Assembly (NCBI GenBank): GCA_965277415.1
Contig: CBDICS010000018.1
Span: 186,001 to 250,000, forward strand
Origin: JAHDHW01 sp965277415
GTDB lineage: Bacteria; Bacteroidota; Bacteroidia; Chitinophagales; Saprospiraceae
Direction: 5' to 3'
DNA length: 64,000 nucleotides
Each line of letters begins with the position of its first letter. The first letter of the stretch is position 1. The position numbers and the translations under genes are program-made. Below the pieces are notes generated by a model. That model ran no database searches. It saw only the letters and a list, made by a program, of their open reading frames with translations, and was not told the origin of the DNA. This document shows positions 51,513 to 60,902 of the stretch, piece after piece.

Positions 51513-53594
51513 ATGAACAAAACATTTAATAATGCAGTGATTAAAAAGCTGCAAAGATTTACAATTAGTTTGGCCTTTATCTTCTTATGTTCCTTTCATT
51601 CCCAAGCCAAAACTATAGATGTAGATTCCATTATAATTACTCTTCCCAATTTTGATGCTTATCCGGATAAAATTCAAGATAATTTTAGAGGCCTGAAAAA
51701 ATTAGAGGATGAAGAAAAAGCGAGAATGTTGATAGTTCTTATTGAAGAGTTAAACAATTTAGACCCCAATGGAGCTCTTTTATTAGAAAAGGAATTAATT
51801 GCTTTATTAGGTGATGTTGAAAATCATTTATCTAAAGAATTTAAAAAGAAAGCTTATATAAGAGCTATTACAGGGAAAGCTACTGCATATATGCGAATGG
51901 GAAAATTTGATGTCGCCGAAACTATTTTTAAAGATGCAATAAAGTATTGTGAAGAAAATAACCTGTCTTCTGGTTTAGCACATGCCACCTCTCTTATTTC
52001 TTATTGCTACTATGCACAAGGCCGGTATACTGAAGGGCTAAAGAAAGCCTTGAGGTCTCTGTCAATTTCTAAAACTTATGGTAGTTTAGATGGAATAGCT
52101 GCAGCTAGTTTACATTTGAGTAGTAATTATATCGGTTTAGGGCAATTGGATTCTGCATTGGTTTATTTAGTCGATTCTGCGAATATTTATGATAAGCAGG
52201 GAACCGAAAAACAAAGATTGGATGCGAATTTGAGCCTAGCGGTTTGTTATGTAAGTTTAGAGGATTTTGATAATGCGGAACTATGTGCTAAAAAGGGGCT
52301 AGAAATTGCAAAAAAAGAAAAATATACTATTCAAGAAGGCATGCTTCTAAATATTTTGGGTGCTATAGGGGTTAGAAAGGAAAATTATTCTCTTGCACAA
52401 GATTATCTGGAAAAGGCAATCCCCATTTTAAAGCAGAGTAATGATTTACTAAATTATTGTAACGCATTGAGCAATTTAGGTACGGTATTGACTTATCAGG
52501 GAAATCCTTCTGAAGGTTTAAATTACAATAAAAAAGCCTTGAAAATTATCGAGCCTACTGGAAACGCACTAATACTCGCTGGTATTTATAATAGTATGGG
52601 GACAGCATATACTAAACTAGGTAATTATGATCAGGCTGTTGAAGTAATTAAGAGAAGTTTGAACTATTCAGAACAGATAAACAACCCGGATTACGTCCGT
52701 CAAAATTACTCTTTATTGGCAGAAGCATATAACCAAAAAGAAAATTATCAAGAAGCTCTAAAATATAATCAGCTCTTTTATAATAAAGAGAAAGAATTAT
52801 TTACCACAGAAAAAGCAAAATTGTCAGCCGATGCTCAGGAGCGATATGAATCTGTTAAACGCCAGACGCAAATTGATTTACAGACCGTTGAATTAAAATC
52901 AAAAAAACAAAGAATCACTTTGCTCTCTGTATTGGCTGTGATACTTCTACTTGCGATAGTATTATTCATTGCAGTTAATAGGCGATTAAAAAAAGCAGAA
53001 GCTACGATTCAAGTTTTATATGAAGAAGAGAAACATCGGATTAAAAATAACTTACTTTTTGCAGCCAGTATCTTTGGTTTGCAGGAGCAAGATATAAAAA
53101 ATGAGGAAACGAAAAGACTTATGTCTGGAAACCGGAATAGAATAGAAGCGATGGGGCTGCTTCATCAAAAACTATTTATTGATAATAAATCATCTAAATT
53201 CTTAAATATAAAAGAGTATCTGGAAGATTTGATCAAAAATATTTCTTTTACTTTTGACCCAAAATCACAGGTTCAATTAAGTATGAATATTGCTCCTCTT
53301 GAATTGGATGCAGATCAGGTTATGCGAATTGGGTTGATTATTAATGAACTAATTACCAATTCATTTAAGCATGTATTTCAAAATGCGGCTGCGCCAAAAA
53401 TAAATATTACTTTGGCAAAGGATAAGCGGATGAAACTAATTGTGGAAGATAATGGAAATGGACTTCCCGTAGAAGAAAAAATGCCTAAGGAATCTTTTGG
53501 CTTAAAAATGATCAATCTACTCGTAGAGCAGTTACAAGGGCAAATAAAAATTTCCAATGCTCCGGGCGCACGTTATGAAATAACCTTTGCATGA
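51513..53594 (+). CDS. TPR-containing sensor histidine kinase (HisKA_2/HATPase_c)
   Basis: A 693-residue exported-then-membrane kinase. A signal-like N-terminus (to about residue 32) is followed by about eight TPR helix pairs (residues about 90-440, e.g. AYMRMGKFDVAETIFKDAIKYC, ALSNLGTVLTYQGNPSEGLNYNKKAL). A transmembrane helix lies at about 468-488 (ITLLSVLAVILLLAIVLFIAV), then the phospho-acceptor H508 in KHRIKNNLLFAASIFGLQ, which is of the HisKA_2/HWE-like class, and a HATPase_c domain (NELITNSFKH, DNGNGLP, GLKMI). The sensor TPR part is periplasmic. The kinase gene is directly coupled to a LytTR regulator. Confidence 0.93.
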   Translation: MNKTFNNAVIKKLQRFTISLAFIFLCSFHSQAKTIDVDSIIITLPNFDAYPDKIQDNFRGLKKLEDEEKARMLIVLIEELNNLDPNGALLLEKELIALLGDVENHLSKEFKKKAYIRAITGKATAYMRMGKFDVAETIFKDAIKYCEENNLSSGLAHATSLISYCYYAQGRYTEGLKKALRSLSISKTYGSLDGIAAASLHLSSNYIGLGQLDSALVYLVDSANIYDKQGTEKQRLDANLSLAVCYVSLEDFDNAELCAKKGLEIAKKEKYTIQEGMLLNILGAIGVRKENYSLAQDYLEKAIPILKQSNDLLNYCNALSNLGTVLTYQGNPSEGLNYNKKALKIIEPTGNALILAGIYNSMGTAYTKLGNYDQAVEVIKRSLNYSEQINNPDYVRQNYSLLAEAYNQKENYQEALKYNQLFYNKEKELFTTEKAKLSADAQERYESVKRQTQIDLQTVELKSKKQRITLLSVLAVILLLAIVLFIAVNRRLKKAEATIQVLYEEEKHRIKNNLLFAASIFGLQEQDIKNEETKRLMSGNRNRIEAMGLLHQKLFIDNKSSKFLNIKEYLEDLIKNISFTFDPKSQVQLSMNIAPLELDADQVMRIGLIINELITNSFKHVFQNAAAPKINITLAKDKRMKLIVEDNGNGLPVEEKMPKESFGLKMINLLVEQLQGQIKISNAPGARYEITFA

Positions 53595-53595
53595 A

Positions 53596-54336
53596 ATGAA
53601 GGACAAAATTTTAATTTCCATTTTGATTGTAGAAGATGATTTCATCCTAGCAGAAAGAATGAATGTTCAACTCAATCAATTCGGCTTTAAAGATATTGAA
53701 AGAACACATTCTGGTGAATTGGCAATTGCCAAATTGGCTAATAGAGTCTTTGATATCATATTTATGGATATCAAACTCGATGGAGAAATGACAGGTATCC
53801 AGACTGCAGAAATAATTAATCAAATGCAAAAAGAAGTAGCGATTATATATTTCTCCAGTTTGCAAGAAGAATATATATTCAAATCAATGCAGGCAACTAA
53901 TCATGTCTATTTCTTACCCAAACCATTTAACGATTATCAACTAAAATCTGCGATAGATTATGTTTTAGAGACGTTACAAAATGAAAGAGATCAGCCGGAT
54001 ACTCAAAAAGATTTTCTTTTTATAAAAGACAGAAATACATATCATCGGATCAGTGTTTATGATATCCAATATATTGAAGGTGGTAAAAATACGATAACTA
54101 TCCATACAGCATCTAAAAAGAAATTTGTGATCTCTGGTACTTTTGACCCTTTCCATTCCAGGATCAATCAATTTGAACAGATCATTCGAGTTCATCGATC
54201 TTTTATCATAAACTTGGATCATGTAATAGCTATTCATGGCAACCAACTCCAAATAGCAGGAAGATTGATTCCCTTTAGCAAAAAGTATATTCCCAATATT
54301 AAAAAGTACTTCCCTCTAGTTAGTTCTAGCAAATGA
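53596..54336 (+). CDS. LytTR-family response regulator
   Basis: A 246-residue response regulator. The CheY receiver occupies residues 5-125 with acidic ILIVEDDFILAERM, phospho-acceptor Asp in DIIFMDIKLDG, and the Lys of YFLPKPFND. The C-terminal LytTR domain (about 145-246) contains ISVYDIQYIEGGKNTITIHTASKKKFVISGTF and FIRVHRSFIINLDHV. It is the partner of the upstream kinase: ATG 53596 is one base beyond that gene's stop (53592-53594). A TTG at 53587 is a less likely start. A terminator follows the stop codon. Confidence 0.93.
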   Translation: MKDKILISILIVEDDFILAERMNVQLNQFGFKDIERTHSGELAIAKLANRVFDIIFMDIKLDGEMTGIQTAEIINQMQKEVAIIYFSSLQEEYIFKSMQATNHVYFLPKPFNDYQLKSAIDYVLETLQNERDQPDTQKDFLFIKDRNTYHRISVYDIQYIEGGKNTITIHTASKKKFVISGTFDPFHSRINQFEQIIRVHRSFIINLDHVIAIHGNQLQIAGRLIPFSKKYIPNIKKYFPLVSSSK

Positions 54337-54369
54337 TCGCCTGCTAATAGGTAGTATATGCCTGCTGAT

Positions 54370-54388
54370 AAAGTGCATCTGCACTTTT
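54370..54388 (+). terminator. Terminator after the LytTR regulator gene
   Basis: AAAGTGC (54370-54376), loop ATCT, GCACTTT (54381-54387), then a T/C-rich tract (TCTTTTTCTTTC). Confidence 0.7.
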
Positions 54389-54736
54389 CTTTTTCTTTCT
54401 CCTCTTTTTCTTTCCAATTTACATTCATAAGTAAAACGTATTCTCCTTGACTTTACTTTTCGAAGCTTCAAGTAGGTTAGGGTTGTCATCTTCTGTATCA
54501 GGCGCGCATGATGCAATGGATAATGAATGCGGTTTGCAGGTATACCCTGCGTATTAACCACATTTTTTACATTAGAGCATGAAGGGGATTTGGGCTTCGA
54601 GCCGAAAACTGTCAGTTTTTTGCTTGGGCTAGACCCTGAAATTGGAGTTATGCTATAGCATAATGAGGATTTGGGAGGCGAAGCATAAGCGAAAAAATGG
54701 CGTTTGTAGGCCGAATGCTAAAACCCCGCCATGCTC
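54389..54736. other. Palindrome-rich leader before a small peptide gene
   Basis: No convincing gene. It contains GCAGG-TAT-ACCCTGC (about 54536-54551), GGCT-TCG-AGCC (about 54593-54603), AAAACT-GTC-AGTTTT (about 54605-54619) and the perfect 16-nt palindrome TTATGCTATAGCATAA (54648-54663). GGATTTGGG occurs twice, each followed by a GC-richer stretch. The segment has higher GC than its surroundings. It may be the 5' leader of the peptide gene or a decayed element. Confidence 0.5.
54648..54663. promoter_or_regulatory. Perfect 16-nt palindrome upstream of the peptide gene
   Basis: TTATGCTATAGCATAA is a complete palindrome 88 nt upstream of the peptide start and could be an operator. Confidence 0.5.
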
Positions 54737-54753
54737 ATAATACATTGTATTAT
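54737..54753 (+). promoter_or_regulatory. Palindrome covering the peptide gene start codon
   Basis: ATAATACA-T-TGTATTAT overlaps the ATG at 54752-54754. It could be an operator, or a weak RNA stem that hides the initiation codon. Confidence 0.5.
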
Positions 54754-54886
54754 GAAAAAGTCAATTCGAAAAAAAAGAATTATAGATTTTAAAGAAAAAG
54801 CTGTTGAAACACTTTTATTAGCAAAGATAAAAGGCGGGCAGGATGATCAAACAGATATTGTTATTGAAGATATCAATGATTTTTAA
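54752..54886 (+). CDS. 44-residue peptide with Gly-Gly leader-like motif
   Basis: A 44-residue basic-then-acidic peptide, unrecognised as a named family. The first half is cationic (MKKSIRKKRIIDFKEKA), the middle is hydrophobic (VETLLLAKI), and IKGG (Gly28-Gly29) is followed by a 15-residue acidic segment QDDQTDIVIEDINDF. The L-x-x-x-x-I-x-G-G arrangement is like the cleavage site of double-glycine leader peptides used by peptidase-containing ABC exporters and many Bacteroidota RiPP precursors, but the presumed core has no Cys and only one Thr. No modification or export gene is adjacent. Support for a real gene: start palindrome, a terminator, and coding-like codon use. Confidence 0.55.
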   Translation: MKKSIRKKRIIDFKEKAVETLLLAKIKGGQDDQTDIVIEDINDF

Positions 54887-54893
54887 ACTTCTT

Positions 54894-54921
54894 AGGGGGA
54901 ACTAGGAAACTTGTTTCCCCT
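54894..54921. terminator. Hairpin between the peptide and the convergent hypothetical gene
   Basis: AGGGGGAA (54894-54901) pairs imperfectly with TTTCCCCT (54914-54921) just 8 nt after the peptide stop, followed by a T-rich tract. It sits 2 nt from the stop codon of the convergent gene and may serve both. Confidence 0.65.
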
Positions 54922-54923
54922 AT

Positions 54924-56390
54924 TTATTTTAATTTTTTTATCATTTCAAATAACCACATTCTTGCAATAATTAAAGGAGTATTATTTAATATTTCTTTAA
55001 GTGTAACTCTCTTTTCTTTAGGAATATATTGACCATTCAGAAGATATAATTTTTCAACAAAGCTGATATAATTATTATAACTTTTTATTTTTTCTTTACT
55101 ATATTTTTCCTTGTTTCTATTAATGAAAACTTTGAAGTTATTAATATGTTTTTCCAATTCCTCTTCTTTTACATTTAGCGTACTGTTAATTTCATAAAGT
55201 ACTCTAAGTAGTAGTGATTTTATTCTAAGTTTATATTCTAGGATTCCTGTTTTAATCTTTTTTAATTCATCGTAAGAAGATAGTAATTCTTTTTTTGTAA
55301 AATATAAAAAGGCCATTGCAAAGGAACACGCATTTTCTTGATGAGTAGAAATGAGCTTGTTTTTATAATCGTGGATAAATTTTTCAGTCCATTGAAAATC
55401 ATTTTGCGATAAGGCAGAGACAACAATATTCAAATAAGTAGTGTGCGTCATTTGACCATCAATCACAATAGTATTTTTTTGAAGGCTCGTTTTATAAAGC
55501 TCAAACTGCCAGGCTTTATATTTTTCGTTTCCACAATCAATTTGTCGAGTAGTATAATTGAGTAGATGTTGAGAGATTAATCGATTTTCTGATTTGGACA
55601 AATGGTCATTGATTGCTAGGTAAGATTCTTTAGTTTCTTTAAATAAAACCTTTTGATTGATATCTTTTATTGCCAGTTTTAGAATATTAAAATATATTCT
55701 GGCCAACTGATTGTTTTTAATAAGTGTTCTGAATACTTCTTTTTCTTTAGAATGAAGGCGGTTAATCTGAAAAACTTCGGAAGTTATCTTTGACCTATTT
55801 AATAATTCACAATGATATTGCAATTGTAAAAAAGCGTTGTATTGCTCGGTTAATTTTAAAATAGAGTGGGGGATATTCTTTTGTTCTTTAACGATTACTT
55901 TATATGGGTAGATATATTGCAGTTCAAGTAAAAATATTTTGCCTCGATAATATATTGCATTTTTTACTGGGTCTTCATCTAGTTCTTGATGTGATTTTTT
56001 TAAAAGATTTCCGAATTTTTCATTTAAGGGTGTTTTTGCAAAAGCCTCAAGTTTTATTTTTTTAGATATTCTTTGATTTTGTTTCAGCTCTTCTAAGGAT
56101 AAAAAGGTTTCAATACTTTTAGTTAAACCTGAAATTGCGTTATTCACTTTCCTGTCGGAATATTGACGCTTAGGGAATACTCTATCCGCAATAATTTTTT
56201 TGGTAGTCTGCTCTAATATGCCCTTTTGTTTCCTTGATTTTAAACATTCGAATAAGGTTAAATTAGTTTCAGAGACACCAAAATAAGGGGACTGTAGAAA
56301 CTTGCCTAGCTGAGTAATTTTATCGCTAGAAAATATATTGAATAAGGTTAAAACCTTAAAAGGTTTTTTGTCTTGATTATTCCGAATCAT
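54924..56390 (-). CDS. Hypothetical protein, paralogue of the 32.9-34.3 kb gene
   Basis: A 488-residue, predominantly helical, Lys-rich cytoplasmic-looking protein with no named domain that I recognise. VLTLFNIFSSDKITQLGKFLQSPYFG near the N-terminus and the ITKLS/IFHIEL-like helices are shared in layout with the 32890-34314 product (VFNSFNASELRRLKDFIISPFF). Both seem to be members of a family of about 470-490 residues with a conserved S-P-[FY]-F near residue 25-35. No signal peptide or transmembrane segment. Position next to the peptide gene may be coincidence. ATG start. Confidence 0.7.
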   Translation of the reverse strand: MIRNNQDKKPFKVLTLFNIFSSDKITQLGKFLQSPYFGVSETNLTLFECLKSRKQKGILEQTTKKIIADRVFPKRQYSDRKVNNAISGLTKSIETFLSLEELKQNQRISKKIKLEAFAKTPLNEKFGNLLKKSHQELDEDPVKNAIYYRGKIFLLELQYIYPYKVIVKEQKNIPHSILKLTEQYNAFLQLQYHCELLNRSKITSEVFQINRLHSKEKEVFRTLIKNNQLARIYFNILKLAIKDINQKVLFKETKESYLAINDHLSKSENRLISQHLLNYTTRQIDCGNEKYKAWQFELYKTSLQKNTIVIDGQMTHTTYLNIVVSALSQNDFQWTEKFIHDYKNKLISTHQENACSFAMAFLYFTKKELLSSYDELKKIKTGILEYKLRIKSLLLRVLYEINSTLNVKEEELEKHINNFKVFINRNKEKYSKEKIKSYNNYISFVEKLYLLNGQYIPKEKRVTLKEILNNTPLIIARMWLFEMIKKLK

Positions 56391-56520
56391 TAAAGAAATA
56401 ATTAAGCTGAATTTTCAAAGGTAAATCAGGAAAACTGTTATGCAATATTATGCAATATTTAGTAATATTTACACAAAAAATAAACACTATTGACAATATA
56501 TAATTCAAATGAACGAACAA

Positions 56521-56531
56521 GGAACAATTAC
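56521..56531. promoter_or_regulatory. Inverted copy of a motif upstream of two T9SS genes
   Basis: GGAACAATTAC is the complement of GTAATTGTTCC, which occurs at 56638-56648 and 60760-60770 (as TTGTAATTGTTCC, 56636-56648 and 60758-60770), upstream of the T9SS genes at 56678 and 60903. It could be a shared regulatory site or duplicated flanking DNA. Confidence 0.35.
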
Positions 56532-56677
56532 TGGTATATTTTATTAATTGATAATCTATCTCAATCACTCAATTAAGGAGTTTGTATACATTCAGTTTCT
56601 GCTGATAAAAATTAAATTTAAATAAAATCTACCTTTTGTAATTGTTCCTCTTTTCCTCAATCAAGACCTTGCGAATC

Positions 56678-59600
56678 ATGAAAAAAACAAAACTATTATT
56701 TCTTTTATTATTTCTTTATTTTAATTCTAAAGCTGCAACTATTACTTCCGTTCCTGGAGGTGGAAGTTGGGGAGATACGCTTACCTGGGTAGGGCATGTG
56801 GTGCCTGCATTAAGTGATAATGTGGTTATTGCTGGTCCTGTTACATTCGGACAAAATCTATCAATGGTTGATTTGGAAATTAACAGTAATGGAACACTTA
56901 CAAATACCAACAGTGCATATAGAACTATTTTTGTTAATGGCAATCTTACCAATTCCAGTATACTAGATGATAATATTCATTTTAATGTGGAAGGCTCTGT
57001 TGCTAATTCCGGGACTATTGCTTGTAATATGAATGTTGCAGGTGATGTTGACAATAATGGAATTTGGTCTGCTCCGCTTATATTAAATGGAGATATACTT
57101 CAGACTATCTCTGGAAATTTTAATAGTTCTATTATTAGTGAAAATACTTTTAATCAATTGAGTATTGGTAGTCCTATGGAGTTGAAAGGAACATTTAATC
57201 TGGCTGGAGATACGTTAGATATTGGGCAGAATACGGTTACTTTTCGAGAGGGAGGAAAGTTAATAGAAGGTCATTATAAAAATATAAATCTACTTCATGG
57301 AATAGAAATGACAGGCTATAATGATGGTTACTTTTATCCACCACAAGGGGGAGCATTAACGATAACAGGCAGAGTAGAGATGTGGAGTGATGCTGATGTC
57401 TTGGGAGATTTAGTGGTAGCAGATACAATGATTATCAATACAAACAGCTCTACTAATATATATGATTTTAATATAGAAGGTGATTTACAAAACTCTGGGC
57501 ATATACTAAGTGGAGTCGGCTCAAAGAGTTACTTTTTGGAAGTAGGAGGGAAGTTAACCAATGAAGGCACAATCCATTTGATTGGGAAGAAGCTCAAATT
57601 TTTGGGTGATGTAGATAACAATGATTATATTAATGTAACGGAGATAGTTTTTGATGGAGATGGAATACAAGAGATAGAGGGTGAGTTTAGCGATCCAATG
57701 AAGAATGAGAAAGAAGGAGGGCAGATACGATTAAGTGAAATGTTGATTCTAAAACATATCTTTTATATGTTTGGTGATACATTGGATGTGTCTGAATACC
57801 AGATAGAACAAGAAGGATTAGGTCGATTTACGGGAGGTCATTATAAAAACATAAGCGAACTTCATGGCATTGCTATGACGTCACAAAACGATGGTTATTT
57901 TTATCCACCACAAGGAGGAGTATTAACATTGACGGGAGAAGTAAAGATGTGGAGTGACGTTGATGTTTTGGGAGATTTAGTGGTAGCAGATACAATGATA
58001 ATCAATACTACAAGTACTTCTAATGGTGTATTTGATTTTAATATAGAGGGGGGAGTACTGAATATGGGGCATATAATAAGTGGAAGTGGCTCAAAGAGTT
58101 ACTTTCTAGAAGTATCAGGCATGTTAACAAATAATGGAACGATTAATTTATCAGGAAAGAGAATAAAATTATTAGGTGACATAGATAACAATGATTATAT
58201 CAATGTAACGGAGATAGTTTTTGAAGGAGATGGACTTCAAATGATAGAAGGAGAGTTTAGTGACCCATTGAAGAATGAGAAAGAAGGAGGGCAGATACGA
58301 TTAAGTGAAATATTGATTCTAAAACATATCTTCTATATGTTTGGTGATACATTGGATGTGTCTGAATACCAGGTAGAACAAGAAGGACCTGGCCGCTTTA
58401 CGGGAGGTCATTATAAAAACATAAGTGAACTTTATGGTATAAACATGACTTCTCAAAACGATGGTTATTTTTATCCACCACAAGGAGGAGTATTAACATT
58501 GACGGGAGAAGTAAAGATGTGGAGTGACGTTAATGTCTTGGGAGATTTAGTGGTAATAGACACCATGATAATCAATACTACAAGTATTTCTAACGGTGTA
58601 TTTGATTTTAATATAGAAGGGGATTTACTGAATATGGGGCAAATATTAAGCGGAAGTGGATCAAAGAGTTACTTTCTAGAGGTGGGAGGGAAGTTAACAA
58701 ATGAGGGTGCAATCCACTTAATTGGAAAGAGAATAAAATTATTAGGTGATGCAGATAACAATGATTATATCAATGTAACGGAGATAGTTTTTGAAGGAGA
58801 TGGGCTTCAAATGATAGAAGGAGAGTTTAGTGACCCATTGAAGAATGAGAAAGAAGGAGGACAGATACGGTTAAGTGGAATATTGATTCTTAGAAATATA
58901 TTTTACATGTTTGGCGATACATTGGATGTGTCTGAATACCAGGTAGAACAAGAAGGACCTGGCCGCTTTACGGGAGGTCATTATAAAAACATAAGTGAAC
59001 TTTATGGTATAAACATGACTTCTCAAAACGATGGTTATTTCTATCCACCGCCAGGTGACGAATTAACAATCACTGGTGAAGTATGTATGTGGAAAGATGT
59101 TGAAATTATAGGCGATTTAGTAATCGAAGATACCATGTCTATAGTTTCCACAGGTTCAGCAGGGGATAATTTATTTAATGTTTTGGGGAATTTATTGAAT
59201 AATGGACATATTTTCCACTTAATTGGAGATTCACCATACAATATCGAAGTATTAGGCAACCTAACCAACAACGGCACCATCATACTCCCAAACAACCTCT
59301 TCCTTGAAGGCAATGTAGACAACAACAATCACATCAATGTAACAAGCATCGAACTACAAGGTTCCAATCTCCAATACCTAGAAGGTACCTTCAACGACCC
59401 GATCTATAGCTATAAAACCTCAACACAAATTGCCCTAAGTGGACCTCTTGATATAGGGAAGGTTTTTAATTTTGATGGAGACACTTTAGATATGGCAGAA
59501 TATAAACTGACTCTAAGAGATGAAGGAAGGTTTCTATATGGTCATTATATGAATGCGAAAACAATTGAGGGTATTGGAACTTTATACTACAGCAATGGAC

Positions 59601-60694
59601 ATTTTTATCCTCCTTCAGGAGACGAATTAAAATTACAAGGAGAAGTATGCATGTGGAAAGATGTGGAGATACTAGGTAACCTACACATACAGGATACCCT
59701 GTCCTTAGTTTCAACAAGTTCAGGGGGAGACAATAGATTTAATATTAGAGGTGATTTAAATAATCAAGGCACTATGATGCATCTGGAAGGAAACTATGCT
59801 TATGATGTAGAAGTAGAAGGCAATCTGATTAATGGAGATTTGGGACTTATTGATTTTAATGAACCGTTGATAGTACGGGGTGATCTGGAAAATAGCAGTG
59901 TTATTCTTGTCGAATCTGTAGAAATTAAAGGGGAAGGAAGTACTCAAAATGTTTGTTTATTAAATAGTGCTTCTATTAATTCAGAAGTAAACTTTTGGCC
60001 GGATAACCTACCTGAAGAAAGTCTTTTCTGGATCAAAGATGATAATGATACGATTGGATATAATTTTGTACACTCATTCCCTTCTTTGATGTTGGTTGAT
60101 GGAGGAACTTATCATGCTATCAAAAATGGAGCAGTCTCTAGAAATATTATAGTGAAAGGCGGAGCGCTACCAATTGAGCTTATCGAATTTGAAGCAACTT
60201 ACCTCGGAGATAAAAGGATTCTGTTATCCTGGAAAACGGCCTCAGAAAACAATAATGATTATTACACCATACAACGATCTGATGATGGTATTAGATGGGA
60301 AGATATTAAAAATATTCCTAGTATTGGTAATAGTGTGGAAATTCAAAACTATAGTACAGAAGATCATATAAACCGAGGAGGGACTTTTTATTATAAATTA
60401 ATTCAAACAGACTTTGATGGAAGTAGAGAAACCGTAGATATTGTTTCGCTACAAGTTGATTTAGATGAAATCAGTATTTATCCTAATCCACCAATAGGAA
60501 TTCTGAATGTTGAGTATAGTGATCCAATTGAGTTATCCTTATGTGATCTTAATGGAAGGGTTATAAAGTTTTCTTCTATGAATAAGCAACATAAGATTAA
60601 CACCTCTACTTTACAATCAGGTATTTACATGCTTTACATTAGAAATATTACAGGCGATATAATCAACACAGATCGTATCTATATTCCGAAATAG
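56678..60694 (+). CDS. Large repetitive T9SS-exported surface protein
   Basis: A 1338-residue secreted protein. The signal peptide MKKTKLLFLLLFLYFNSKA starts at ATG 56678; the frame is open further upstream to a TTG. The body consists of about five tandem units of about 188-190 residues, with parallel-beta-helix-like short repeats (GDVDNNGIW, GTLTNTNS, NLTNNGTI) that suggest an adhesin-type beta-helix. The last about 175 residues contain an ALPIELIEFEATYLGDKRILLSWKT domain followed by a type A sorting domain (SIYPNPPIGILNVEY to DRIYIPK). The middle units are nearly identical, consistent with recent unequal exchange. Confidence 0.9.
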   Translation: MKKTKLLFLLLFLYFNSKAATITSVPGGGSWGDTLTWVGHVVPALSDNVVIAGPVTFGQNLSMVDLEINSNGTLTNTNSAYRTIFVNGNLTNSSILDDNIHFNVEGSVANSGTIACNMNVAGDVDNNGIWSAPLILNGDILQTISGNFNSSIISENTFNQLSIGSPMELKGTFNLAGDTLDIGQNTVTFREGGKLIEGHYKNINLLHGIEMTGYNDGYFYPPQGGALTITGRVEMWSDADVLGDLVVADTMIINTNSSTNIYDFNIEGDLQNSGHILSGVGSKSYFLEVGGKLTNEGTIHLIGKKLKFLGDVDNNDYINVTEIVFDGDGIQEIEGEFSDPMKNEKEGGQIRLSEMLILKHIFYMFGDTLDVSEYQIEQEGLGRFTGGHYKNISELHGIAMTSQNDGYFYPPQGGVLTLTGEVKMWSDVDVLGDLVVADTMIINTTSTSNGVFDFNIEGGVLNMGHIISGSGSKSYFLEVSGMLTNNGTINLSGKRIKLLGDIDNNDYINVTEIVFEGDGLQMIEGEFSDPLKNEKEGGQIRLSEILILKHIFYMFGDTLDVSEYQVEQEGPGRFTGGHYKNISELYGINMTSQNDGYFYPPQGGVLTLTGEVKMWSDVNVLGDLVVIDTMIINTTSISNGVFDFNIEGDLLNMGQILSGSGSKSYFLEVGGKLTNEGAIHLIGKRIKLLGDADNNDYINVTEIVFEGDGLQMIEGEFSDPLKNEKEGGQIRLSGILILRNIFYMFGDTLDVSEYQVEQEGPGRFTGGHYKNISELYGINMTSQNDGYFYPPPGDELTITGEVCMWKDVEIIGDLVIEDTMSIVSTGSAGDNLFNVLGNLLNNGHIFHLIGDSPYNIEVLGNLTNNGTIILPNNLFLEGNVDNNNHINVTSIELQGSNLQYLEGTFNDPIYSYKTSTQIALSGPLDIGKVFNFDGDTLDMAEYKLTLRDEGRFLYGHYMNAKTIEGIGTLYYSNGHFYPPSGDELKLQGEVCMWKDVEILGNLHIQDTLSLVSTSSGGDNRFNIRGDLNNQGTMMHLEGNYAYDVEVEGNLINGDLGLIDFNEPLIVRGDLENSSVILVESVEIKGEGSTQNVCLLNSASINSEVNFWPDNLPEESLFWIKDDNDTIGYNFVHSFPSLMLVDGGTYHAIKNGAVSRNIIVKGGALPIELIEFEATYLGDKRILLSWKTASENNNDYYTIQRSDDGIRWEDIKNIPSIGNSVEIQNYSTEDHINRGGTFYYKLIQTDFDGSRETVDIVSLQVDLDEISIYPNPPIGILNVEYSDPIELSLCDLNGRVIKFSSMNKQHKINTSTLQSGIYMLYIRNITGDIINTDRIYIPK
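57324..59850 (+). repeat. Tandem repeats of about 563-570 nt inside the T9SS gene
   Basis: The anchor ATGGTTA/ATGGACA before a TTTTATCC segment occurs at 57324, 57891, 58461, 59031 and 59594, giving periods 567, 570, 570 and 563. Copies 2-4 are near-identical over long stretches (e.g. the blocks from GATGTGGAGTGACG and from AAAGAAGGAGG), while copies 1 and 5 are more diverged. All periods keep the reading frame except where small indels are balanced. Confidence 0.85.
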
Positions 60695-60902
60695 TATTGT
60701 GTTTAAATCTGATTCGGATAGCCTCTATTAGCGAAGCCTTGAATCCGAAAAATATCATTGTAATTGTTCCTTTTCGTTTTTATAAAAATAGAATTGTTGG
60801 GAAAAACGGATTTGGTGATGGTTCCTGTAGTTGATTTATTATGATGTTGTCTATTAGAATGGAATTTCAAAAAAATAAACTTTTTTAAGTAAAACATATA
60901 TT

